From Treponema sp. (lineage in GTDB: Bacteria > Spirochaetota > Spirochaetia > Treponematales > Breznakiellaceae): 10,078 nt of DNA. The stretch is taken from assembly GCA_009785545.1 (NCBI GenBank), contig WQWD01000061.1, positions 1 to 10,078 on the forward strand, read 5' to 3'. This document shows positions 1 through 7,010 of the stretch, in pieces; position 1 is the first letter of the stretch, and the number at the start of each line of letters is the position of its first letter. The position numbers and the translations under genes were made by a program. Below the pieces are notes generated by a model. It worked only from the letters and a program-made list of their open reading frames with translations. It did not search any database and had not been told where the DNA came from.

Positions 1-315
1 TGTTTCGATGGCATCTACGTTTTCTGTGCCTGCGTAAAATCGGTGATAAGGGAAGCCTTCGGCGTATTTGTCGGTGAGCAGATTGCCCATTGCCAGTTGG
101 ACTGCCATGGAGCAGTAGTTTTCACTGGCGATAAGTTTTACCCGTGTCCGCTGGTACTCCAATTCTTTTACGATTGATGAGGCAACTTCCGGGGCAGTTT
201 TTGCGATTTCCGTTAATGCGCAAAGATAGGCTAAAAAATTTGTGTCGATTTTATCTGATGAAACTTCGGCAAGATACGCCGCAACAGGATTTGTGTTCAT
301 AATTGATTGTACCAT
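1..315 (-). CDS. glyA: Serine hydroxymethyltransferase, 5' part (runs off the left edge)
   Basis: The minus strand from 315 to 1 is one open frame of 105 codons with no stop, so only the N-terminus is present. It begins MVQSIMNTNPVAAYLAEV and contains the stretch LIASENYCSMAVQLAMGNLL, followed by TDKYAEGFPYHRFYAG and TENVDAIE. These match the substrate/PLP-site region of serine hydroxymethyltransferase (the SEN and KYAEG-P motifs). The family is a cytoplasmic PLP enzyme that converts serine and tetrahydrofolate to glycine and methylene-tetrahydrofolate. The PLP lysine would lie beyond the window. ATG at 315 is chosen because GAGG lies upstream (complement of 329-332), though 13 bases away is long. 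ATG at 300 is in frame and possible. The N-terminal extension before the SEN motif is longer than in the E. coli enzyme. The gene is divergent from the cyclase across about 100 bases. Confidence 0.88.
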   Translation of the reverse strand, partial: MVQSIMNTNPVAAYLAEVSSDKIDTNFLAYLCALTEIAKTAPEVASSIVKELEYQRTRVKLIASENYCSMAVQLAMGNLLTDKYAEGFPYHRFYAGTENVDAIET

Positions 316-334
316 TTAGCCGAAAAAACCTCAA

Positions 335-358
335 CACGCAAACAAGCACGCAAGCAAG
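335..358. repeat. Two tandem 12-base units in the glyA leader
   Basis: CACGCAAACAAG (335-346) is followed directly by CACGCAAGCAAG (347-358), with one mismatch. They lie just upstream of the glyA ribosome-binding candidate. They could be a regulator site or simple low-complexity sequence; nothing else supports a function. Confidence 0.4.
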
Positions 359-380
359 CAGTTTTGTCGATTTTGTAAGG

Positions 381-409
381 TTGTTTTCTAAAATATTTTG
401 TTGTAAAAT
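381..409 (+). promoter_or_regulatory. Candidate promoter of the cyclase gene
   Basis: TTGTTT (381-386) and TAAAAT (404-409) are separated by 17 bases. Transcription would start at about 416, which is the ATG itself, so the mRNA would be nearly leaderless. This fits the lack of a good Shine-Dalgarno sequence before 416. A second TAAAAT at 389-394 has a poorly spaced -35 and is an alternative. Confidence 0.25.
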
Positions 410-415
410 AACCCT

Positions 416-3139
416 ATGAAAAAATGGAAAAATGCCCTGTTGGGTTTGGCTGCTGCGGTAGTGTTTTCGGTTTTGTATTTAGTTGGCGCTTTAACAGCAT
501 TAGAATATCGGCTGTATGATTTCTTTCTACGTTTTAGACCCGAGCGGGAGCTTCTGGCGGATGTCGTTTTTCTCAACGTTGATGATCCGGCGATTGCGTA
601 CTACGGAATTTTTCCATGGCCTCGTTCCATTTATGGGGATGGTTTATTGCGCCTTAAAGAATTTGGAGCACGGGCGGTAATCTTGGATATTGAGTTTGTT
701 GACAGCGGCCATCAGGGTGTGGATATTCATTATCTGAACTTTGGGCTCGAAAGAGATTTTGTTCAAAGTCTTTCCGAGATACAGTCGGCGGCGCAGGAAC
801 TTATTTCTGCCATACAAACCGGACAAATCCCGCAAAATGATATTAGTTATTTCGCAGGTTCACTTTTTTCTTTTATTTCCGAAGAACATTTAGCGCTCTA
901 CGGCAGGGTGCGGAATGTTGCACGTGACAACGATTTATATTTCGCTCAGGCTATCGCACTTTCGGGTAACGTTTGGGCTACTCTTAGATTGACTGACTCT
1001 CTTCTTGCGGAGGAGCAAGCCGAGCGCCGTTCAATTGGAGAAGAACTTTTTTCGCTGGATGTTAATGCTGATGACAATGCCGCTTTTTACGAGGATTTTA
1101 TCGATGTTGTTGTCACATTACCTGTTATCGCAAACGCTGCCAGAGGTGCGGGTTACACAAATGCTGTTGTTGACAGCGATGGTGTTAGAAGGCGAGTCTA
1201 CCTTGTTCGCAATATTCATGATCATTGGTATCCCCAGCTTGCGTTTGCGCCTTTATTGGACTTTCTTGGCAGCCCGGATATTCGCCTTGAAAGAGGGCGG
1301 CTGACTTTAGAACAAGCTCAAATGCCTGACGGAATAAGAGATGTCGTAATTCCTTTGGACAATTACGGCAGATTAATGCTTGACTGGCCAAGAGCGGATT
1401 ATCTTGATAAATTTACTCACGTTTCCTTTGCGGTTTTTGCCTTGCTGGATGACATTGAAGTTTATCTGGATTTTTTCTCCCGTGCCCTTGTGTCAACAGA
1501 TTGGATGTTTTTTGCGCAATTTGAGCCGTCGCTGAGAGTTGTTCCCGGTTTGTTAATCGAAATTGGAGAGCTTTTTGATGCAGCTCGTGACGCAAGAAAT
1601 TTTGCGCTGGAAAATACCTGCGGCGATTCTTTTAATGAATACCTGCAATTCAGGAATATCGCTCTGGAACTGTTAGGTGATATATTTGCGATGGATGTTG
1701 AAACAGTGCTGCAGGAATTAACAGTGTCGTTAGCCGAAGAATTTCCTGACATGGCTGATTTAATTGAAGATGAAGCTGAATATATGTTATCCCTATTTGC
1801 ACGTATTTATGCTGATTTAACTTATTATATTGAAGTTGCTGAGGAGCATAGATTAATATTTGATGACAGGTTTGTTATTATCGGCCGTGTTGATACAGGA
1901 ACAACCGATTTTGGAGTAAACCCTTTTCATGGAAACTACATTAATGTCGGCACTCACGGCGTTGTGTTGGATACAATCCTTTCCGAAAGTTTTATCATAC
2001 CGTTAGGAGCAGGGTGGAGCATTTTATTGATTTTCCTTTTTGTTCCGCTTTTTTTCTTTATTAGTACCGGTTTTCATCCTGTCGCACGTGCGTTTTCGGG
2101 ATTTGGCGCTGTTTTTTTTATACTGATAGCCGCCATTGTTTTATTCCGTTTTACCGGGATCTTTCTTGGTCCTATCGGAGTAATTATGGCAATGATAATT
2201 ACTGTTGTTGTCCGAGAGATCGTTTTGTATGCGGTATCTGAAAAAGAAAAACGCTTTATCCGTAACGCTTTTTCTACTTATGTAAGCAGCGACATCGTAA
2301 AAGAAATAATAGCCGATCCTTCCCGCCTGCAATTGGGCGGAACAAAACGTTATATGACAGCGGTTTTCACGGATATTAAAGGGTTTGCCAATATTTCCGA
2401 AAAGCTCGGTGATCCTGTAAAATTGGTAAGTCTTTTGAATAAATATCTCAGTGCCATGAGCAATGCGGTTCTTGAAGAAAAAGGCACAATCGACAAATAC
2501 ATAGGTGATGCGATTGTAGCGTTTTTTGGCGCACCGCTTGATTTGCCTGATCATGCGTTACGTGCTTGTATCTCTGCGGTAAAAATGAAAAACATTGAAG
2601 AAGAAATGAACAGGGAAATACTGGAGCAAAATCTTTCGCCGATACCGCTGCATACACGCATTGGTATCAACACAGGTTTTATGGTTGCGGGTAACATGGG
2701 TACTGACAATAAGATGAATTACACAATCATGGGCAACGCTGTCAACTTGACGGCACGTCTTGAAGGAATAAACAAACAGTACGGAACATCCATACTTGCA
2801 ACGGAAGATACTATTCGTGAAACAGGCAGCTCTCTGCTTTACAGAAAATTTGATCGTGTCCGTGTTGTCGGTATCAATGAAGCTGTGCGGATTTGTGAAC
2901 TTATTGACATGGCGGATACCGCCTCAGAGCAAGACAAAAAGCTTGTGGCAACATTTCATGAAGCGCTTGCCTGTTTTGAGAAACGTGAATGGAAAAAAGC
3001 AGTCGAAGGTTTTAATGAAGCACTTGTGATTAAACCTGAGGATACGCTGTCAAAAATATACATTGACAGGTTAAAACAATTTTCGATAGCTTTGCCCGAT
3101 GATTCCTGGGACGGTGTTTATAATTTGACAGATAAGTAA
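416..3139 (+). CDS. CHASE2-domain membrane adenylate cyclase (class III)
   Basis: This 907-residue protein probably makes cAMP in response to an extracytoplasmic signal. A first membrane segment (about residues 7-28) is followed by a CHASE2-type sensor (about 30-520). Three closely spaced membrane helices follow (about 533-552, 561-580, 584-606). A linker with FSTYVSSDIV leads into a class III cyclase domain from about 645. Visible catalytic residues are metal-binding Asp653 (FTDIKGF) and Asp698 (KYIGDAI), and Asn777 and Arg781 (NAVNLTAR). Lys694 and Thr770 sit at the base-recognition positions and suggest ATP, as in class IIIb cyclases. The tail (about 843-885, FEKREWKKAVEGFNEAL) looks like one TPR unit. 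The sensor is much longer than usual CHASE2 because of two helix-rich stretches (about 111-172 and 350-475). The ligand is unknown. The gene stands alone between divergent glyA and the lysine cluster, and no cAMP receptor is visible. Confidence 0.9.
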   Translation: MKKWKNALLGLAAAVVFSVLYLVGALTALEYRLYDFFLRFRPERELLADVVFLNVDDPAIAYYGIFPWPRSIYGDGLLRLKEFGARAVILDIEFVDSGHQGVDIHYLNFGLERDFVQSLSEIQSAAQELISAIQTGQIPQNDISYFAGSLFSFISEEHLALYGRVRNVARDNDLYFAQAIALSGNVWATLRLTDSLLAEEQAERRSIGEELFSLDVNADDNAAFYEDFIDVVVTLPVIANAARGAGYTNAVVDSDGVRRRVYLVRNIHDHWYPQLAFAPLLDFLGSPDIRLERGRLTLEQAQMPDGIRDVVIPLDNYGRLMLDWPRADYLDKFTHVSFAVFALLDDIEVYLDFFSRALVSTDWMFFAQFEPSLRVVPGLLIEIGELFDAARDARNFALENTCGDSFNEYLQFRNIALELLGDIFAMDVETVLQELTVSLAEEFPDMADLIEDEAEYMLSLFARIYADLTYYIEVAEEHRLIFDDRFVIIGRVDTGTTDFGVNPFHGNYINVGTHGVVLDTILSESFIIPLGAGWSILLIFLFVPLFFFISTGFHPVARAFSGFGAVFFILIAAIVLFRFTGIFLGPIGVIMAMIITVVVREIVLYAVSEKEKRFIRNAFSTYVSSDIVKEIIADPSRLQLGGTKRYMTAVFTDIKGFANISEKLGDPVKLVSLLNKYLSAMSNAVLEEKGTIDKYIGDAIVAFFGAPLDLPDHALRACISAVKMKNIEEEMNREILEQNLSPIPLHTRIGINTGFMVAGNMGTDNKMNYTIMGNAVNLTARLEGINKQYGTSILATEDTIRETGSSLLYRKFDRVRVVGINEAVRICELIDMADTASEQDKKLVATFHEALACFEKREWKKAVEGFNEALVIKPEDTLSKIYIDRLKQFSIALPDDSWDGVYNLTDK

Positions 3140-3150
3140 TTTTGTTACTT
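3134..3150 (+). other. Small inverted repeat over the cyclase stop codon
   Basis: AAGTAA (3134-3139) and TTACTT (3145-3150) form a perfect 6-base stem with a 5-base loop. The stem includes the TAA stop. No T-run follows, so it is not a normal intrinsic terminator. A similar arrangement is seen at the end of the next gene. Confidence 0.35.
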
Positions 3151-3178
3151 TGCAAAAAATCAAAATTCTTGTTATGAG
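3150..3178 (+). promoter_or_regulatory. Candidate promoter for the lysine gene cluster
   Basis: TTGCAA (3150-3155) and TATGAG (3173-3178) are separated by 17 bases, giving an expected start near 3185 and a leader of about 60 bases before the dehydrogenase gene. The match to consensus is moderate. The leader contains a weak GCCG/CGGC stem (about 3192-3209) but no recognised lysine riboswitch, for which it is far too short. Confidence 0.3.
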
Positions 3179-3247
3179 CATAAAAAATGAAGCCGCTGTA
3201 TTGTTCGGCAGTTGATTTTTCGCTTTAATTCCTGTTACTATGCAAGA

Positions 3248-4366
3248 ATGGAACTTGAAAAAATCCCTGTAGGCATTTTAGGTGCAACAGGCATGGTTGG
3301 TCAGCAATATATTTCTCTTTTAAATAATCACCCGTGGTTTGAAGTGCGTTATGCGGCTGCTTCGCCTCGCAGTGCCGGAAAAAAATATAGTGAGGCTGTT
3401 TACGGACGTTGGCACATTGCAAGTAATGCACTTGCCGCAAATTACGCTGATCATGTTGGAAACATCGTTGTAGAAGATGCCAATGATGTCAGCCGTGCCG
3501 CCGCCGCTTTCAAAAAAGGCAACTGCTCTTTTGTGTTTTCGGCGCTTGAAATGAGCAAGGACGAAACAAGCGCCCTTGAGGAAGAATATGCGGCGGCAGG
3601 TATCCCCGTTATTTCCAATGCTTCGGCTCACCGTTGGACAAGCGATGTCCCTGTTTTGATTGCCGAGATCAACCCCGATCATGCTGACATTATTCCGATA
3701 CAGAAAAAAAAACACGGCTGGGAGCGAGGTTTTATCACTGTTAAACCAAACTGTTCTATTCAAAGTTATATGAAACCGCTTCATGCCCTCGCTGCGGCAG
3801 GTTATCCGGCTCGGAGGCTTATCGTGAATACGATGCAGGCAGTTTCCGGGGCAGGTTACCCCGGTGTTTCAAGTTTAGACATGATTGATAATATCGTTCC
3901 ATATATCGGCGGAGAGGAAGAGAAATCGGAAAATGAACCGCTGAAGATCTTTGGTTCGATAGAAAGCGGTGTGTTTAAAAACGCCGAACTGCCGCAAATT
4001 TCCGCTCACTGTAACAGAGTGCCGGTTGTTGACGGTCACACAGCTTGTATCAGTTTGGAGTTTGACGGCAAAAAGCCGTCGTTAGGTGAAATCAAGGCGA
4101 TTTGGGCTGCCTACAAGGGGCTGCCGCAAGACGCAGATTTCCCTTCAGCTCCCAAACAGCCGATTATCTACCGTGAAGAAAACGATCGCCCTCAACCCCG
4201 AAAAGATCGGGATGCCGATAAAGCGATGGCTGTTGTGATTGGGCGGCTTCGTCCCTGCAATGTATTTGACATCCGCTTTACGGCTCTTTCGCATAACACT
4301 GTTAGGGGCGCTGCCGGCGGAGGAATACTCAGCGCAGAACTTTTAAAATATAAGGGGTACTTATAG
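3248..4366 (+). CDS. asd: Aspartate-semialdehyde dehydrogenase (archaeal/fungal-type)
   Basis: The predicted 372-residue cytoplasmic enzyme reduces aspartyl phosphate to aspartate semialdehyde with NADPH, the branch point to lysine, threonine and methionine. The N-terminal nucleotide-binding loop GATGMVGQ lies at residues 9-16. The catalytic Cys169 is in VKPNCSIQSY, Gln197 in TMQAVSGAGYPG, and Arg257 and His264 in NRVPVVDGHT. The Cys-Gln and Arg-His spacings (28 and 7) agree with known ASADHs. The signatures SPRSAGKKY and SSLDMIDNIVPYIGGEEEK place it in the archaeal/fungal branch rather than the E. coli-like one. I chose ATG 3248 because the protein then begins just before the nucleotide-binding strand. 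The longer reading from TTG 3212 adds 12 unconserved residues. No clear Shine-Dalgarno sequence precedes either. It is the first gene of the asd-lysA-dapL cluster. Confidence 0.93.
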   Translation: MELEKIPVGILGATGMVGQQYISLLNNHPWFEVRYAAASPRSAGKKYSEAVYGRWHIASNALAANYADHVGNIVVEDANDVSRAAAAFKKGNCSFVFSALEMSKDETSALEEEYAAAGIPVISNASAHRWTSDVPVLIAEINPDHADIIPIQKKKHGWERGFITVKPNCSIQSYMKPLHALAAAGYPARRLIVNTMQAVSGAGYPGVSSLDMIDNIVPYIGGEEEKSENEPLKIFGSIESGVFKNAELPQISAHCNRVPVVDGHTACISLEFDGKKPSLGEIKAIWAAYKGLPQDADFPSAPKQPIIYREENDRPQPRKDRDADKAMAVVIGRLRPCNVFDIRFTALSHNTVRGAAGGGILSAELLKYKGYL

Positions 4367-4389
4367 TCAATTAACTTTATTAATTGACT
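4365..4389 (+). other. 10-base inverted repeat at the asd-lysA junction
   Basis: AGTCAATTAA (4365-4374) and TTAATTGACT (4380-4389) are perfectly complementary around a 5-base loop, beginning inside the asd stop codon. The stem is AT-rich and no T-run follows, so termination is doubtful. It could be an mRNA-processing or stability hairpin, or an operator. TTGACT at 4384-4389 also resembles a -35 box, but no good -10 follows at the right distance. Confidence 0.55.
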
Positions 4390-4407
4390 CTTTCCGAAAA
4401 TAAAATT

Positions 4408-4413
4408 AAAGGA
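4408..4413 (+). promoter_or_regulatory. Ribosome-binding site candidate for lysA
   Basis: AAAGGA at 4408-4413 lies 14 bases before ATG 4428. The spacing is longer than ideal, but it is the only purine-rich anti-16S match in the spacer, and it supports this start. Confidence 0.4.
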
Positions 4414-4427
4414 CTATAAATTAAAAT

Positions 4428-5735
4428 ATGAATACGAAATACTTTCCGTTAGACAAAACAGAACTTGAAAAAATAACACAGCGTTATCCGACACCTTTTT
4501 ATATCTATGATGAAAAGGCGATTATCGAAAATGTGCGCAGGATAAAAGCGGCGTTTTCGGTGTTTCCGTCTTACAAAAATCATTTTGCGGTGAAGGCTTT
4601 GCCCAATCCTTACATTTTGAAAATCCTTGCCGCCGAAGGTTTTGGCGCTGATTGTGCAAGTTATCCTGAATTATTGCTGGCGGAAGCTGCAGGGATGAAA
4701 GGCGAAGATATTATGTTCACTTCCAATGAAACTCCTGCAAGCGAATACAATTATGCGCAAAAGATAGGTGCTGTTATCAATCTTGACGATTTTTCTCATA
4801 TCGAATTTCTTGAAAAAAAATGCGGATTGCCTGAATTGATTTCTTTGCGGTATAACCCCGGGCCGATCAAAGAGGGTAATGCGATTATAGGCAAGCCGGA
4901 AGAAGCCAAATACGGTTTTACCCGTGAACAGATTGTGCAGGCTTATGCGCTGCTCAAAAAAAAAGGCGAGGGAACCTCGCTGCCGAAACGTTTTGCATTG
5001 CACACAATGGTTGCTTCCAATGAATTGTCTGTTCCGTATCATATTGAAACTGCAAAAATGTTGTTTGAGCTTGCTGTCGAGATAAATGCAAAAACAGGAG
5101 TGCGGCTTGAATTTATCAATCTTGGCGGCGGTGTAGGAATTCCGTATAAACTCGATCAGGAAGCGGTGGATTACAATCTACTTGCCTGTGGTATCCAAAA
5201 AGTCTATAACGAAATTATCGAAGGATCGGGGCTTGCTCCCATCAGTATTCGTACAGAGTGGGGCAGAGTTGTAACTGGTCCTTACGGCTGGCTTGTTGCT
5301 CGTGCTGTCCACAAAAAAGAGATATACCGCAATTACATTGCGTTGGATGCCTGTATGGCGGATTTAATGCGCCCAGCTCTCTATGGAGCGTATCATCACA
5401 TAACGATCCCGGGCAAGGAAAACGCCCCGTTAGACGAAACATACGATGTTGTTGGCAGTTTGTGTGAAAACAATGACAAGTTTGCAATCCAACGCAAACT
5501 GCCAAAGGTTGTCACTTCCGCAGAAGCCGGAAATGACGGAGACTTTGCCGTTATCCACGATGCAGGCGCTCACGGCAGAGCGATGGGTTTCAATTACAAC
5601 GGAAAGCTTCGCTGCGGTGAACTGCTTCTGCGAACAGACGGATCAATCGTGCAAATACGCCGCCCCGAAACACCAGAGGATTACTTTGCTACGTTGGATC
5701 TTTCCAGCTTGAAAGGTTTTGAATCTTTAGCTTGA
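4428..5735 (+). CDS. lysA: Diaminopimelate decarboxylase, divergent subgroup
   Basis: This 435-residue PLP enzyme of the alanine-racemase-fold (group IV) decarboxylases probably converts meso-diaminopimelate to L-lysine and CO2. The PLP lysine is Lys56 in HFAVKALPNP. His192 (LHTMVASNE) is where the family has its HxG stacking histidine. The phosphate loop is GGGVGIPY (233-240). Glu277 in EWGR replaces the usual EPGR that contacts the PLP ring nitrogen. Cys346 in SLCENNDKF and Tyr390 in GFNYNGK are the partner-subunit active-site residues. Length is normal. The HTM and EWGR forms mark a distinct branch that I recall in clostridia and treponemes annotated as DAP decarboxylase. Position between asd and dapL strongly supports DAP over ornithine or arginine as substrate. 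The start is fixed by AAAGGA upstream. Confidence 0.87.
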   Translation: MNTKYFPLDKTELEKITQRYPTPFYIYDEKAIIENVRRIKAAFSVFPSYKNHFAVKALPNPYILKILAAEGFGADCASYPELLLAEAAGMKGEDIMFTSNETPASEYNYAQKIGAVINLDDFSHIEFLEKKCGLPELISLRYNPGPIKEGNAIIGKPEEAKYGFTREQIVQAYALLKKKGEGTSLPKRFALHTMVASNELSVPYHIETAKMLFELAVEINAKTGVRLEFINLGGGVGIPYKLDQEAVDYNLLACGIQKVYNEIIEGSGLAPISIRTEWGRVVTGPYGWLVARAVHKKEIYRNYIALDACMADLMRPALYGAYHHITIPGKENAPLDETYDVVGSLCENNDKFAIQRKLPKVVTSAEAGNDGDFAVIHDAGAHGRAMGFNYNGKLRCGELLLRTDGSIVQIRRPETPEDYFATLDLSSLKGFESLA

Positions 5736-5752
5736 TTCGTGCGGAGGGGTTG

Positions 5753-5782
5753 TTGATTCTTTCTCTGCAATTATTTTATATT
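5753..5782 (+). promoter_or_regulatory. Possible internal promoter before dapL
   Basis: TTGATT (5753-5758) and TATATT (5777-5782) are 18 bases apart in the AT-rich 66-base lysA-dapL spacer. Transcription would start near 5789, right at the ribosome-binding site. The match is moderate and such sequences arise easily in AT-rich DNA, so co-transcription from upstream remains the simpler reading. Confidence 0.25.
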
Positions 5783-5788
5783 ATTATT

Positions 5789-5794
5789 AAAGGA
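5789..5794 (+). promoter_or_regulatory. Ribosome-binding site of dapL
   Basis: AAAGGA lies 7 bases before ATG 5802. This is the best-placed site in the lysine cluster and fixes the dapL start. Confidence 0.65.
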
Positions 5795-5801
5795 ATATAG
5801 T

Positions 5802-7010
5802 ATGATAACAAGAAACCCGCACCTTGCTAATCTAAAAGCAGGTTACCTTTTCCCGGAAATAGCTAAACGCCGCCGTGAATTCGCTGCTGCGCACCCCAAT
5901 GCGAAAGTCATCAGTTTGGGTATCGGCAACACAACTGAGCCGATTCTGCCTCACATCAATGCAGGGCTTGTAGAAGGCGCAAAAAAACTTGGGACAAAAG
6001 AGGGCTACTCCGGCTATCAAGATGAAGGTTTACCTGAGCTTCGTGAAAAAATCTCAAAGGTTTTTTACAAAGGCAAGTTTTCGATAGACGAAATTTTTAT
6101 CTCAGATGGAGCGAAGTGCGACATCGGCAGATTGCAGACGCTCTTTGGGACGGGAGTAAAAGTTGCTGTGCAGGATCCTTCGTACCCTGTGTATGTTGAC
6201 GGCTCGGTGCTGGCGGGTGCTGCTGGCGGTTGGGAAGAAACTGGTTATGCTGGAATTACCTATCTTCCTTGTACTGCGGAAAACAATTTTTTCCCCAATC
6301 TTGATTTAATTCAGCCGAACAGTCTTATTTATTTTTGTTCACCTAACAATCCGACAGGTGCAGTTTCGGATCATGCGCAATTGTCCGCATTGGTAGAGAC
6401 TGCAATCAACAAGTCTTGTATCATCATTTTTGATGCGGCATACAGTGAATTTATTCGTGATCCATCGCTGCCCAAAACCATTTACGAAATTGACAAAGCG
6501 GAACTTTGCGCTATCGAAGTAAACTCATTTTCCAAGCCGTTGGGATTTACTGGAGTGCGGCTTGGCTGGTCTGTTGTTCCAAAGGTTTTAAAATATAAAA
6601 GCGGAGAGAGCGTTCATGCAGATTGGAATCGTGTCATGGGAACGATATTTAACGGAGCTTCAAACATTGCTCAATACGGCGGACTTGCGGCGTTAGACGA
6701 CGAAGGATTAAAAGAAATGCGTGCGCTTACGGATTTTTATCTTGGTAACGCAAAACTTATCAGAGACGCACTCCAAAAACTTGGAATAAACTGTATAGGC
6801 GGCGATAATTCCCCTTACATCTGGGCGCATTTCCCCGGAAGAGACAGTTGGGAAGTGTTTGCGGAAATCCTGGAAAAGCACCAAATTGTTACTACGCCAG
6901 GAGCTGGTTTTGGACCTGCTGGTCAAGGGTTTGTGCGTTTTTCCGCATTCGGGCATAGAGCGGATGTTGAAGAAGCGTGCAATCGGCTTCAAGCTATCGT
7001 GACACAGTAA
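5802..7010 (+). CDS. dapL: LL-diaminopimelate aminotransferase
   Basis: This 402-residue class I/II aminotransferase converts tetrahydrodipicolinate plus glutamate directly to LL-diaminopimelate, bypassing the succinylase or acetylase steps. It opens with NPHLANLKAGYLFPEIAKRR, highly typical of DapL. Further DapL hallmarks are GNTTEPILPHI, GYSGYQDEGLPELR, SDGAKCDIGRLQ and QDPSYPVYVDGS. Asn183 (NNPTG) and Asp211/Tyr214 (DAAYSEF) contact PLP, Lys245 in NSFSKPLGFTGVR forms the Schiff base, and the C-terminal RFSAFGHR holds the carboxylate-binding arginine. Length is normal for the family. It follows lysA by 66 bases and closes the cluster. Its last 17 bases overlap the end of recQ on the other strand. 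The DapL route is known in plants, Chlamydia, spirochaetes and some anaerobes. Confidence 0.95.
   Translation: MITRNPHLANLKAGYLFPEIAKRRREFAAAHPNAKVISLGIGNTTEPILPHINAGLVEGAKKLGTKEGYSGYQDEGLPELREKISKVFYKGKFSIDEIFISDGAKCDIGRLQTLFGTGVKVAVQDPSYPVYVDGSVLAGAAGGWEETGYAGITYLPCTAENNFFPNLDLIQPNSLIYFCSPNNPTGAVSDHAQLSALVETAINKSCIIIFDAAYSEFIRDPSLPKTIYEIDKAELCAIEVNSFSKPLGFTGVRLGWSVVPKVLKYKSGESVHADWNRVMGTIFNGASNIAQYGGLAALDDEGLKEMRALTDFYLGNAKLIRDALQKLGINCIGGDNSPYIWAHFPGRDSWEVFAEILEKHQIVTTPGAGFGPAGQGFVRFSAFGHRADVEEACNRLQAIVTQ

Noticed and set aside
2141..2554. 137-codon minus-strand frame inside the cyclase
   Set aside because: It covers the membrane helices and catalytic domain of a clear gene; its composition is that of an antisense shadow.
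3212..3247. Upstream TTG extension of asd by 12 codons
   Set aside because: It uses a TTG start with no ribosome-binding site, and the added residues do not belong to the conserved N-terminus; ATG 3248 fits the family better.
3240..3272. A 10-codon overlapping open frame (ATG 3240 to TAG 3272) across the asd start, as a possible lysine leader peptide
   Set aside because: It has only two lysine codons, no attenuator stems around it and no ribosome-binding site, so it is probably chance.
3320..3784. 154-codon minus-strand frame opposite asd
   Set aside because: Antisense to the conserved ASADH core; no independent gene signals.
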